Shown here: positions 9,836 through 19,102 of the stretch, piece by piece | Layout: each line of letters starts with the position of its first letter | Position numbering within the stretch: position 1 is the stretch's first letter | Source of the DNA: Flammeovirgaceae bacterium UBA5585 | GTDB lineage: Bacteria > Bacteroidota > Bacteroidia > Cytophagales > Cyclobacteriaceae | DNA length: 64,000 nucleotides | Assembly (NCBI GenBank): GCA_002425185.1 | Contig: DILT01000010.1 | Location: forward strand, 496,001-560,000 | Reading direction: 5' to 3' | Notes under the pieces: generated by a model | What the model saw: the letters and a program-made list of their open reading frames with translations, nothing else | What the model was told of the DNA's origin: nothing | The model's database searches: none | Translations under genes and position numbers: made by a program

Positions 9836-10168
9836 ATGAACTATACTAAGATATTACTATTCAGCATTTTGCTAAGCGCAATAGCTGTACATACAGCTAA
9901 CGCTCAGGTTAATGGGTGTGATGACATTAGCGTTGAAACAAAACTTACTGAACCCTCAAAGGGCAAAAGTAATGGCAAGATTGAGTTTGAATTCAAGGAA
10001 AAGTCAAAGACGTATAAAATATACCTGATTAACAGAGATGCTACGGATGCAAAAAATCCATTGAGGGGTTTGGATATTCGCGATTTAAAGGCTGGTTTTT
10101 ATGATTTCATGATCGTGGATAATGGGGGATGCACAAAACAACTTACCGTAACCCTTAAAGGAAATTAA
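9836..10168 (+). CDS. Small secreted protein with one SprB-like domain
   Basis: A 110-residue protein with a signal peptide (about residues 1-23, ending ANA before QVNGCDD). The mature part parallels one repeat of the giant protein encoded next: an NGKIEFEF strand early on (compare NGAIDLTV in the repeats), then LDIRDLKAGFYDFMIVDNGGC near the end (compare DISNLEQGTYTVEVTD...GC). A cysteine sits near each end, as in the repeats. It has no T9SS sorting domain. The stop is 10 bp before the giant gene, so the two are probably one transcript. The similarity is my alignment by eye; the role is unknown. Confidence 0.65.
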   Translation: MNYTKILLFSILLSAIAVHTANAQVNGCDDISVETKLTEPSKGKSNGKIEFEFKEKSKTYKIYLINRDATDAKNPLRGLDIRDLKAGFYDFMIVDNGGCTKQLTVTLKGN

Positions 10169-10178
10169 ACTAAGCAGA

Positions 10179-13100
10179 ATGCGCCAGGCCAGAAATTTTT
10201 TAATCGTTTCTTTTCTTTTCTCCCTTTACAGCATTGCTTACGCTCAACCTGCCACAGTAGTTGTTGATGAAGTACGAAATGCTTGTGGTGGCTCCTTCAA
10301 TGGATCTGTACGGATTACAGTGACCAGTGGCACTGGCCCATTTTCATACTTTATTTTAGGGTTGGGATTTGGGGATACACACTTTGGCCCATTAGTACTT
10401 GGAACACCATCAACAGTTACCGGGTTGCGTCCTGATAATTATGTGTTGGTTGTTTCAGATGGTGATCCTGCTCCAAACTTTAACTTCTTCTTTGCAATTG
10501 CATCTTCTCCGGTCATTACAGGTTCTGTTGATCCGGGATTCCCCATCAATAACAGCAGTTGTAATACCCCTGACGGTCAAATCAATGTAACCATTAGTGG
10601 GGGGTCAGGCACCTATAATTATGCATGGACAGGCCCGGGAGGTTTTACGGCAAACACAGAAGACATCAGTGGTCTGGCAGGCGGAAACTACACCCTTAAT
10701 GTAACCGATAACGGCTCCAACTGTAACTTCTCACTAGGTCCCATTGCAGTTACTGACCCTCAACCGGCTTTACAAAACATTAGTAACGCAGGTACGCAAT
10801 TAATATGTGTGGGTAGTGGTGCTACAGTAAACCTGGCAGGATCTGAATCGGGAGTTATTTATGAAGTACTGGTTAATGGTTCATCGGTGGGTATCCCACC
10901 GGTAATCGGCACAGGCGGCCCCATAAGTATACCTGTACCCACCGGCTCTTTCTCGGACGGGGACATACTCAATGTTGAAGCACGCCTGGGGGTATGTACC
11001 CCGCGAATCATGAATGGCTTTATCACTACAGACATTGTTGCTTTAGTGCTGACCAGTTCAGTAACCAATAACACGAATTGTGTAAGCTTTAATGGAGCCA
11101 TTGACCTGACCGTTACGGGGAGTGCCGGAGCCTTTACCTATTCATGGTCAGGCCCGAATGGCTTTACCGCCAATACACAAGACATTTCAAATCTAGAACA
11201 AGGTACTTACACTGTTGAAGTTACTGATGTCCCTAGTGGATGTATTCAAACTGCCAATATTGTTGTTGGTGATAACCGGCCAGTATTGACATTAAGTTCT
11301 GTTGTTACCGATAACACTCGTTGCGTTGCTCCTTTTAATGGTGCTATAAATTTAACCGTGGCCGGATCAGCCGGCCCGTTTACTTACTCATGGATAGGTC
11401 CCAATGGCTTTACCGCCAACACGGAAGATATAACAGCGCTTGAAGATGGCGCCTATGATGTTACCGTTACTGACGGACCAAGTGGTTGCGTGGTGGTTGG
11501 AACTATTGTGGTTGGTGACGCTTCACCAACGCTCACCCTTTCCAGCGTGGTTACAGATAACACACGTTGCATTGCTCCCTTTAATGGCGCCATTAATCTG
11601 ACGGTTGCAGGGTCTGCTGGCCCGTTTACATTTTCATGGACAGGTCCTTCAGGATTTACAGCTAATACGGAAGACATCACAACCCTGGTTGATGGTGTTT
11701 ACGATGTTTTAGTTACCGATAATGCAAGTGGTTGTACTGCTATTGCGAGTATCGTTGTTAATAATGCCGCACCAACACTGCTGTTAACAACAACAGCAAC
11801 GGATAATACCCGATGCGTAGCGCCATTCAATGGTACAATTGATCTAACCGTGGCAGGTTCTGTCGGACCGTTTACATTTGCCTGGGCTGGCCCCGGAGGT
11901 CCATATTCAACAGAGGATCTCGCTAACTTACAAAATGGCGTATATACGGTTGTTGTTACCGATGTGCCCAGCGGATGTACGGCCACCACCAATGTTACCA
12001 TCAATAACAATGTACCAACACTTACCTTATCAACTGTTGTATCGAATAACAGCCGATGTGTTCCTCCTTTCAATGGAGCAATTGATCTAACCGTGGCAGG
12101 TTCTGCTGGTCCTTTTACTTTTTTATGGACAGGTACCGGTGGCCCATATGCTACTGAAGACCTAACCAATCTTCAGCCTGGAATTTATAATGTATTGGTT
12201 ACAGACATTGCCAGCGGCTGTACGGCTACAACCAATGCTATTGTTGGAAATAACACACCCACACTTACCTTAACAACCGTTACAACCGATAACAGCAGGT
12301 GCATTGCTCCTTTTAATGGTTCTATAAATTTAACGGTGGCAGGTTCAGCCGGTCCGTTTACCTATTCCTGGTCAGGTCCCGGGGGTCCATATTCAACTGA
12401 AGACTTAGCGAATCTGCAGGATGGAAATTATTCTGTTTTGGTTACCGATGTGCCCAGTGGGTGTTCGGCCATAGCGAATGTCACGATTAATAACATCGCA
12501 CCAACGTTAACGCTTAGTACAGTTTCAACTAATAACAGCCGTTGTGTTGCACCTTTTAATGGTGCTATTGATTTAACGGTGGCTGGTTCAGCCGGGCCAT
12601 TCACCTATTCATGGACAGGGCCAGGCGGTCCTTATTCAACAGAAGATCTTACTGCCTTACAGAGTGGATTGTATATCGTTATTGTAACCGATGTCAGCAG
12701 TGGTTGCGCTGCCACTACGAATGTTAACATTGCCAACACCGCCCCAACATTAACCTTGAGCAGTGTGGTTATTGACAATAGCCGCTGTGTTGCACCGTTT
12801 AATGGTGCTATTAATCTTACAGTAGCAGGTTCAGCGGGTCCCTTTACTTTCGACTGGACAGGCCCCTCAGGTTTTACCGCGAGTACAGAAGATATTAATG
12901 CCTTACAGGATGGAAATTATTCTGTGTTGGTAACGGATGTTGCCAGCGGCTGTACGGCTACACTAAATGTTGCCGTTGGTAATACGGCACCAACCTTATC
13001 GCTAAGCAGTGTTGTAGCTCCGAACGATCAGTGTGGAACGCCAACGGGTTCAATTGATCTTACTGTATCAGGTTCTGCTGGTCCTTTTACCTTTAGCTGG

Positions 13101-16100
13101 ACGGGTCCTTCAGGGTTTACGGCCAGCACGGAAGATATTTCTGGTTTGATTGGTGGTAACTACACCATTACCGTAACCGACAACCTCAGTGGCTGTGAAG
13201 TTATTGCTGTGATTAATGTTCCGGATATAACCTCAACGTTAACAATCACTTCTGTTGTAACAGATAACACACGGTGTGTAGCAGCCTTCAATGGTGCTAT
13301 TAATATTACCGTTGGTGGCTCTGCCGGTCCTTTCACGTTCTCGTGGACGGGTCCGAATGGTTTCACCGCAAGCACAGAAGATATTTCAGCTTTGGAAAAT
13401 GGTGATTACGATGTTACGGTAACAGAAACGGCCACAAGTTGTACAGTAAGTGCTACGATAACAGTTGGCGATAATCGTCCGGTATTGGTATTAAGTACTA
13501 CATCGGTTGATAACAACCAATGCGCTGCTCCTTTCAATGGTTCCATTGATCTTACCGTGGCGGGCTCAGCAGGGCCTTTCACATTTGCATGGACTGGTCC
13601 GAATGGTTTTGTTGCTTCTTCAGAAGATATTTCAGCGCTCGAACCCGGAACTTACGATGTTACTGTAACCGATAATGGTTCGGGTTGTTTTGAAGTAGCC
13701 AGTGTTACCATCTTAAATAATGCACCAACATTAACCCTAACCAGTACAACTACTAATAACAGTCGTTGTATTGCACCTTTTAATGGTTCTATAAATCTTA
13801 CGGTTGGTGGTTCAGCCGGTCCGTTTACATTCAGTTGGACAGGCCCGGGTGGTTTTACAGCTTCAACAGAAGATATAACCAATGTTACAGACGGACTTTA
13901 TAACATTGTTGTAACTGATGTTACTTCGGGTTGTAGCATCTCAACAGATATCTCCGTAGGAGACAACACCGTTTTACCAACCCTTACCTCCATTGTTGTT
14001 GATAACGATCGCTGCAACGCTCCTTTCAATGGCGCAATTCTGATTAGTATTTTACCTGCCGGTTCTTACTCCTTCAATTGGGTTGGCCCGGGTGGGTTCA
14101 CTTCTACAGCAGAAGATATTAGTGCTTTGGCATCCGGTGTATACCAGGTAGATGTACTTAATAACACAACAGGCTGTGCTACGTTGCAAAGCTTTACCGT
14201 AGGAAATAACGCTCCGGTAATAACCGTAACAGCTAATGCGATTAGTGATAATTCTTCATGCACTGCACCGTTTGATGGTGCTATTTTAATTACAGCGGCT
14301 CCCGCAGGTACGTATACATTCGCGTGGACCGGACCCAATGGATTTACATCATCGAGTGAAGACCTTACTGGTCTTGAGCATGGTGACTATATGGTAACGG
14401 CAACTAATACTACGCTTGGTTGTGCGGTGAGTGCTGTGTTTACAGTTGGCGATAACACCCCAACTATTTCCATCACTTCTCAAACTATTGTTGATAATTC
14501 GAATTGTCAGCCTCCGTTTAACGGGTCGATTGATATTACCGCGGGAGGAACACCGGGACCGTATACATTTAGCTGGATGGGACCGCTTGGCTTTACCGCC
14601 ACAGGACCTTCTATCGTTGATGTTCGCTCCGGAAACTATACCGTAACTATTCTTGACCAGACGAATGGCTGCAGCGATGTTTTTGTGTTAACCGTGGGTG
14701 ATATAACACCTCCTGTTTTGGTAACGCTTGACGCTTCCACACCAAATACAACGTGTCAGGCACCGTTTACAGGTTCATTAAGTATTACTGCCTCCGGTAC
14801 CCCCGGTCCGTTTGATTATTTCTGGACAGGCCCCGGTGGATTTACTTCAACCAATGAGGATATTACTGCGCTTGTTCATGGCGACTATGACGTTACCGTA
14901 ACAGACACAGGAATTGGTTGTCAGGCTACCGTTACATTTACTGTTTTAGATAACACACCACCTGTTTTGGTGTCTGTTGATAATATAACCAGCAACACGA
15001 ACTGTATTGCACCATTCAATGGATCGATAACAGTGAGTGGTGGCGGTACAGCCGGACCGTTTGATTTTTCGTGGACAGGCCCCAATGGTTTTGTTGGAAC
15101 AGGTGCAACCATTTCTGCACTTGAACCGGGTGATTACGATGTTACTGTAACCGATCAGGTTTTAGGATGCCAAACCGTAAGTACTATAAATGTGCCTAAT
15201 GCAGCCCCGGTTATTGCCATCACACAAACGATCACTCCTAATTCAAATTGCCTGGCGCCATTTAACGGAGCGATTCAACTTACTTCCGTTACGGGTACCC
15301 CCGGAGGTTTTGATTTTTCATGGACAGGCCCCGGAGGATTCACCGCTTCAACACAGGACATCAGTAATCTTGATGCCGGTGATTATACAGTAACCATAAC
15401 CGATCAGAATATTGGTTGTTCCAATGTATTTGTTCTCACCGTTCCTCAAAATGCAACTACGGTTTCTATATCGTTGGTAAGTGCAACGGCCAACGACAGA
15501 TGTACAGGACCATTCAATGGAGCACTTGATGTTACAATTGGTGGAACTCCAGGACCTTTTACCATTTCATGGACAGGACCTTCAGGGTTCACAGCTTCTA
15601 CGGCTGATATTTCAGCGCTTGTTCATGGAAACTATACGATAACCGTAACGGATGACCTGTTAGGTTGTACTAATGTTGCTACGTTTGTTGTCCCCAACGC
15701 AACAATTGGTTGCGGTGGGTTGAATTGCTTCGCCTACACCATTACGGTTGTAGATGCCCTTACGCAACGCCCTTCGTGCAGTAACCAGAACGATGGCGTG
15801 ATCACCCTTGATATTACCGGACTTACTGTTGGTAATTACATCATTCAGTTGATAGGAACTTCCGGTACGTTGACTCAGGTTGGCCCCTCAGGTATTTATA
15901 CCTTCAATGGTTTATCACCGGATTCATACCAGTATCGCATAGAAGATGCAGTTGGTAACGTTTGTCAGCAACCGTATACATTGGATGTTCAGGTTACTGT
16001 GCAGGCCACCGCTACTAATTTTGTTGATGCCTCCTGTTTTGGATTACCAACAGGTCAGGCGTTATTTACGGTGACATCGGGCGGGACCTCGCCATTTGAA

Positions 16101-17636
16101 TATTCCATTGATGGAATAAACTGGATTACATTCCTTTCCGGTCAAACCATTACAACCTTACCACCTAATGGCACCTATCCTGTTATCATACGCGATAATC
16201 CAGCCGATCAATGTCCTTCAACGGTAACGGTTACGATCAATAATCTTAATCCGGAAATTACAGCAGCATTAACTGCAGCACCGGCTACGTGTAACAACAA
16301 CGATGGGTCAATAACCATTAACACATTGCCTGCTGGTGGCGATGGCGGACCGTATACATTCCAGTTTGGTTTAGCCGGAGCTGAAGTTCCGGTGGGGTTG
16401 CCTGCCGGAAACGTATTTAGTAACCTTTCAGCAGGTACCTATAACTTTATTGTAACGGATAATGGTGGTTGTTCTCAGGTGTTTTCCAGAACGGTGGCCT
16501 TCCCCGGTTTTGTAAATACTGCACCTCCCGTTGTTAATGCTCCTGATTGTACTTCGGGTGGAACGAATGGCAGTATTATTCTCACCTTATTGGATGTAGG
16601 AACGTATGAGTATGCTATTACTACTGATCCGTTGTTTGTGCCGGCACTTACTGATTACACACCTACGGGTGGATTAACGGTTGTTATTCCGAATCTTGTA
16701 AATGGAAATTATTTTGTTTGGTTAAGATCGTTGGGTTCACAGTGTACTACGAAACTTGGCCCTATTACGGTGCAGGGAGTTTTTCAAACCGGTTTTACAG
16801 CTACCGCTTCTGATGAAATTTGTTTTGGTGATGGTGGCGCAATTACAATCAGCAATATTTTTGGCGCCCCGGCACTTGACTATACCTATGAATTGGTAAC
16901 AGGTGGAGTACCGGTAACCGGCACCATAACCTTCCTGGAAGCATTGGATGTATATACGATTTCAGGATTGGCGCCTGGAAGCTATCAGTTGCGACTAATC
17001 CAGGATCAATCAAGCATTAATGGCTGTGTAGCGGCTACTTTATTCCAATCGTTCAATATTGTTGGACCATCTGCAGCCTTAGGTTTTCAGGCAGTTGAAA
17101 ACATCAAGGAGTCATTCCCTGATCTTCCTACCGGATCGATGCTGGTAGTTCTTCAGGAGAGTGGTGAAGTTGATTATGAATTAAAAATTGAGTTGACAGC
17201 ACCCGTTATTCCGGGTCAATTCCTGATTCGTGATTTTACTGTGGTCAACCGCAATCCGAATAATCTGCGTATGCAGGCACAATACAATAATCTTTATGCA
17301 GGCACGTATACGCTCACCGTACGCGATGCATTGGGTTGTGTTGTTACCCAGGAGATTGATATTCCGGTTGATACAGACATATTCATTCCAAACGTATTTA
17401 CGCCAAATGGTGATGGTGTTAATGACACCTTTGCTATCCGAAACCTTCCGGCAACTGGTGCCAAGTTGATTGTGTCAAACCGCTGGGGAAATCAGGTGTT
17501 TTCTTCCAATAGCTATACCAACGATACGGCATGGGATGGCGGCAGCGAAAGCGATGGAATTTATTACTACCGTCTGCAGGCCAACGGGCAGGTATTTACC
17601 GGTTGGGTGGAGATTCTCAGAGGGGTTAAACCGTAA
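10179..17636 (+). CDS. Giant SprB-repeat surface protein with T9SS type B sorting domain
   Basis: A 2485-residue secreted protein. A signal peptide (about 1-22, ending AYAQ) is followed by two SprB-like repeats, a non-repeat segment (about 200-285), about 19 close repeats of 81-83 residues (about 288-1845) and five or six diverged repeats (about 1850-2395). The last 85 residues (from IFIPNVFTPNGDGVNDTF to the end, with SNRWGNQVF and WDGGSESDGIYYYRL) form the gliding-motility-type CTD that directs type IX secretion and surface attachment. Each close repeat has a Cys pair about 55 residues apart, candidate disulfides. SprB-repeat proteins serve as gliding adhesins in Flavobacterium; here adhesion is inferred. 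The preceding one-domain gene is its likely operon partner. There is no frameshift despite the repeats. Confidence 0.93.
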   Translation: MRQARNFLIVSFLFSLYSIAYAQPATVVVDEVRNACGGSFNGSVRITVTSGTGPFSYFILGLGFGDTHFGPLVLGTPSTVTGLRPDNYVLVVSDGDPAPNFNFFFAIASSPVITGSVDPGFPINNSSCNTPDGQINVTISGGSGTYNYAWTGPGGFTANTEDISGLAGGNYTLNVTDNGSNCNFSLGPIAVTDPQPALQNISNAGTQLICVGSGATVNLAGSESGVIYEVLVNGSSVGIPPVIGTGGPISIPVPTGSFSDGDILNVEARLGVCTPRIMNGFITTDIVALVLTSSVTNNTNCVSFNGAIDLTVTGSAGAFTYSWSGPNGFTANTQDISNLEQGTYTVEVTDVPSGCIQTANIVVGDNRPVLTLSSVVTDNTRCVAPFNGAINLTVAGSAGPFTYSWIGPNGFTANTEDITALEDGAYDVTVTDGPSGCVVVGTIVVGDASPTLTLSSVVTDNTRCIAPFNGAINLTVAGSAGPFTFSWTGPSGFTANTEDITTLVDGVYDVLVTDNASGCTAIASIVVNNAAPTLLLTTTATDNTRCVAPFNGTIDLTVAGSVGPFTFAWAGPGGPYSTEDLANLQNGVYTVVVTDVPSGCTATTNVTINNNVPTLTLSTVVSNNSRCVPPFNGAIDLTVAGSAGPFTFLWTGTGGPYATEDLTNLQPGIYNVLVTDIASGCTATTNAIVGNNTPTLTLTTVTTDNSRCIAPFNGSINLTVAGSAGPFTYSWSGPGGPYSTEDLANLQDGNYSVLVTDVPSGCSAIANVTINNIAPTLTLSTVSTNNSRCVAPFNGAIDLTVAGSAGPFTYSWTGPGGPYSTEDLTALQSGLYIVIVTDVSSGCAATTNVNIANTAPTLTLSSVVIDNSRCVAPFNGAINLTVAGSAGPFTFDWTGPSGFTASTEDINALQDGNYSVLVTDVASGCTATLNVAVGNTAPTLSLSSVVAPNDQCGTPTGSIDLTVSGSAGPFTFSWTGPSGFTASTEDISGLIGGNYTITVTDNLSGCEVIAVINVPDITSTLTITSVVTDNTRCVAAFNGAINITVGGSAGPFTFSWTGPNGFTASTEDISALENGDYDVTVTETATSCTVSATITVGDNRPVLVLSTTSVDNNQCAAPFNGSIDLTVAGSAGPFTFAWTGPNGFVASSEDISALEPGTYDVTVTDNGSGCFEVASVTILNNAPTLTLTSTTTNNSRCIAPFNGSINLTVGGSAGPFTFSWTGPGGFTASTEDITNVTDGLYNIVVTDVTSGCSISTDISVGDNTVLPTLTSIVVDNDRCNAPFNGAILISILPAGSYSFNWVGPGGFTSTAEDISALASGVYQVDVLNNTTGCATLQSFTVGNNAPVITVTANAISDNSSCTAPFDGAILITAAPAGTYTFAWTGPNGFTSSSEDLTGLEHGDYMVTATNTTLGCAVSAVFTVGDNTPTISITSQTIVDNSNCQPPFNGSIDITAGGTPGPYTFSWMGPLGFTATGPSIVDVRSGNYTVTILDQTNGCSDVFVLTVGDITPPVLVTLDASTPNTTCQAPFTGSLSITASGTPGPFDYFWTGPGGFTSTNEDITALVHGDYDVTVTDTGIGCQATVTFTVLDNTPPVLVSVDNITSNTNCIAPFNGSITVSGGGTAGPFDFSWTGPNGFVGTGATISALEPGDYDVTVTDQVLGCQTVSTINVPNAAPVIAITQTITPNSNCLAPFNGAIQLTSVTGTPGGFDFSWTGPGGFTASTQDISNLDAGDYTVTITDQNIGCSNVFVLTVPQNATTVSISLVSATANDRCTGPFNGALDVTIGGTPGPFTISWTGPSGFTASTADISALVHGNYTITVTDDLLGCTNVATFVVPNATIGCGGLNCFAYTITVVDALTQRPSCSNQNDGVITLDITGLTVGNYIIQLIGTSGTLTQVGPSGIYTFNGLSPDSYQYRIEDAVGNVCQQPYTLDVQVTVQATATNFVDASCFGLPTGQALFTVTSGGTSPFEYSIDGINWITFLSGQTITTLPPNGTYPVIIRDNPADQCPSTVTVTINNLNPEITAALTAAPATCNNNDGSITINTLPAGGDGGPYTFQFGLAGAEVPVGLPAGNVFSNLSAGTYNFIVTDNGGCSQVFSRTVAFPGFVNTAPPVVNAPDCTSGGTNGSIILTLLDVGTYEYAITTDPLFVPALTDYTPTGGLTVVIPNLVNGNYFVWLRSLGSQCTTKLGPITVQGVFQTGFTATASDEICFGDGGAITISNIFGAPALDYTYELVTGGVPVTGTITFLEALDVYTISGLAPGSYQLRLIQDQSSINGCVAATLFQSFNIVGPSAALGFQAVENIKESFPDLPTGSMLVVLQESGEVDYELKIELTAPVIPGQFLIRDFTVVNRNPNNLRMQAQYNNLYAGTYTLTVRDALGCVVTQEIDIPVDTDIFIPNVFTPNGDGVNDTFAIRNLPATGAKLIVSNRWGNQVFSSNSYTNDTAWDGGSESDGIYYYRLQANGQVFTGWVEILRGVKP
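11041..15700 (+). repeat. Tandem array of about 19 coding repeats, period 243-249 bp
   Basis: Successive first-cysteine codons lie at 11322, 11568, 11814 and 12057, spacings of 246, 246 and 243 bp, and the pattern continues to about 15.7 kb. The repeat core reads C-x-APFNG-(A/S)-I-(D/N)-LTVAGSAGPFTxxWTGP...EDI..L..G.Y.V.VTD...GC. Copies differ at many third positions, so the array is old or diversified rather than freshly expanded. Confidence 0.9.
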
Positions 17637-17651
17637 AAAGGGTTTAGTCTT

Positions 17652-18662
17652 CTAATTCAGACTGGTGAGGAACTTCATGGTATCAACACCGTCTGCGTAA
17701 TCCCATAACGCGGGGTATTGGGCCTGGCCAAAGGGTACAAATGCAGGTTCAGTTTTTCCTACTATGCACTGCAATTTTGATTTATTGGATTCAATTATGC
17801 TGTGCATTGAATCCAAGCTGTTATAAAACTCATAATAGAGTACAGCAATGGGCGATACGAGTTTATCGCTCTCTTGCAGCAAGACAAAGCCTGTATCTAA
17901 AAAGGGTTGCTGATTTACCAATAGTATGGATTTCTGATAGTCGTAATTGTTAACGTATTTATGGTGATGAGCAATAGATTCAAAGCCTTGCCAGGAGTCT
18001 AACAGATTTTTGAAATCATATCCTGCAGGAACAAATAATTTGGAAACATTCCGGCACCCTAAACCAAAGTAGTCGAATACATCATGACCAAGATTTTTAA
18101 AATCTTCTTGTGTTTCATTACCCATAAGAATGGCGCACGAAGTTCTGTTCCTTCGGATAACGTTAGGAACTTTTCTGAAATAATAATCAAAAAGCCTGGC
18201 GGAATTATCGCTTCCTGTGGCAATAACGGCATCAAAATCTTTTAGGATTTCCGCTTGTATAGTAATCCGATTTTTGAATTGCGGCTCCATTTCAATAAGC
18301 CGGTCGATCAAATACCGGTTCAATTTGGAATCTTTAGAACTCAGCTTCACCAGGGCATTATGCCCGCTGATAAGCACACACAGCAGATCGTGAAAGCCCA
18401 CCAGCGGAATATTTCCGGCCATAACAAGGGCGATATTTTTTGGGGATGAATGTTCAATCGGGTAGGTGGTTACCCAGTTGGTAAGTTTTTCGCCATCCAG
18501 GTAGTTTATAATTCCCTGAATCGCCTTTCGTACACTTATTGAAGTGAACCAGGGGTTTTCGTGACTGGCTTCCGTGGCAAGCTGGGCTAAAGAATCTTCC
18601 GGCAGGTTACGGAGGTGAAGACCTAATTTGGTAAAGGCATTAATTCGTTGGTCCAACGTCAT
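17652..18662 (-). CDS. LuxC-type acyl-CoA reductase
   Basis: Protein of 336 residues from the ATG at 18662. A longer reading frame back to 18761 would overlap the divergent ferredoxin gene and adds no family sequence. Family PF05893 reduces acyl-CoA or acyl-enzyme to fatty aldehyde with NADPH. Visible are the aldehyde-dehydrogenase-like cofactor region (MAGNIPLVGFHDLLCVL, about 81-97), VIATGSDNSARLF (about 146-158) and the candidate nucleophile Cys203 in FGLGCRNVSKLFVP. No lux genes are nearby. The divergent ferredoxin, 92 bp away, is a recurrent neighbour in Bacteroidota as I recall. The physiological aldehyde is unknown. Confidence 0.85.
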   Translation of the reverse strand: MTLDQRINAFTKLGLHLRNLPEDSLAQLATEASHENPWFTSISVRKAIQGIINYLDGEKLTNWVTTYPIEHSSPKNIALVMAGNIPLVGFHDLLCVLISGHNALVKLSSKDSKLNRYLIDRLIEMEPQFKNRITIQAEILKDFDAVIATGSDNSARLFDYYFRKVPNVIRRNRTSCAILMGNETQEDFKNLGHDVFDYFGLGCRNVSKLFVPAGYDFKNLLDSWQGFESIAHHHKYVNNYDYQKSILLVNQQPFLDTGFVLLQESDKLVSPIAVLYYEFYNSLDSMHSIIESNKSKLQCIVGKTEPAFVPFGQAQYPALWDYADGVDTMKFLTSLN

Positions 18663-18754
18663 GTAAAGCAAACTTTTAACGTAGTTGTTTTGTTTGAAGG
18701 ATGAGTTTTGAAGCTTACTTTTGCACCGCTTCAACGCGCGAAAATACTGAAAGC

Positions 18755-19102
18755 ATGGCAATTAAAATTACAGATGAATGCATCAATTGCGGGGCTTGTG
18801 AACCGGAGTGTCCAAACACCGCTATATATGAAGGGGGCAGGGAATGGAATTGGGCCGGTGGAACCAAACTGACAGAGGTTAAACTCGAAGATGGATCCGT
18901 TCAGGATGCCAAGGTATTACAAAAGCCGGTTTCTGATGAATTCTACTATATTGTTTCCGGCAAGTGTACCGAATGTACGGGGTTTCATGAAGAGCCTCAG
19001 TGTGCAGCAGTATGCCCGGTAGATTGCTGCGTTCCCGATCCTGATCATGTGGAATCCAAAGAGGTTTTGGCGGCTCGTAAAGTGTACTTGCACCAGGAGT
19101 AA
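18755..19102 (+). CDS. 2[4Fe-4S] ferredoxin
   Basis: Ferredoxin of 115 residues from the ATG at 18755; the in-frame upstream extension is not ferredoxin-like. Cluster I ligands are C9, C12, C15 and C19 (CINCGACEPECP). Cluster II uses C71, C74, C83 and C87 with eight residues between the second and third cysteines, the Allochromatium-type arrangement, followed by two further cysteines (C91, C92). An unusually long loop of about 50 residues (20-70) separates the motifs. It probably serves as an electron carrier; the divergent acyl-CoA reductase is the only redox neighbour. It converges on DUF58 with no gap between stops. Confidence 0.92.
   Translation: MAIKITDECINCGACEPECPNTAIYEGGREWNWAGGTKLTEVKLEDGSVQDAKVLQKPVSDEFYYIVSGKCTECTGFHEEPQCAAVCPVDCCVPDPDHVESKEVLAARKVYLHQE

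Noticed and set aside
11699..12169. Long minus-strand open frames inside the repeat protein gene
   Set aside because: They recur at the repeat period, lack starts with signals, and mirror the codon bias of the sense gene; they are shadow frames.
11041..15700. Tandem direct repeats considered as a CRISPR array
   Set aside because: Period is about 246 bp, both repeat and spacer are coding and in one frame, and the repeats diverge at third codon positions.
18663..18761. Longer N-terminus for the acyl-CoA reductase
   Set aside because: Would overlap the ferredoxin start and lacks family sequence.
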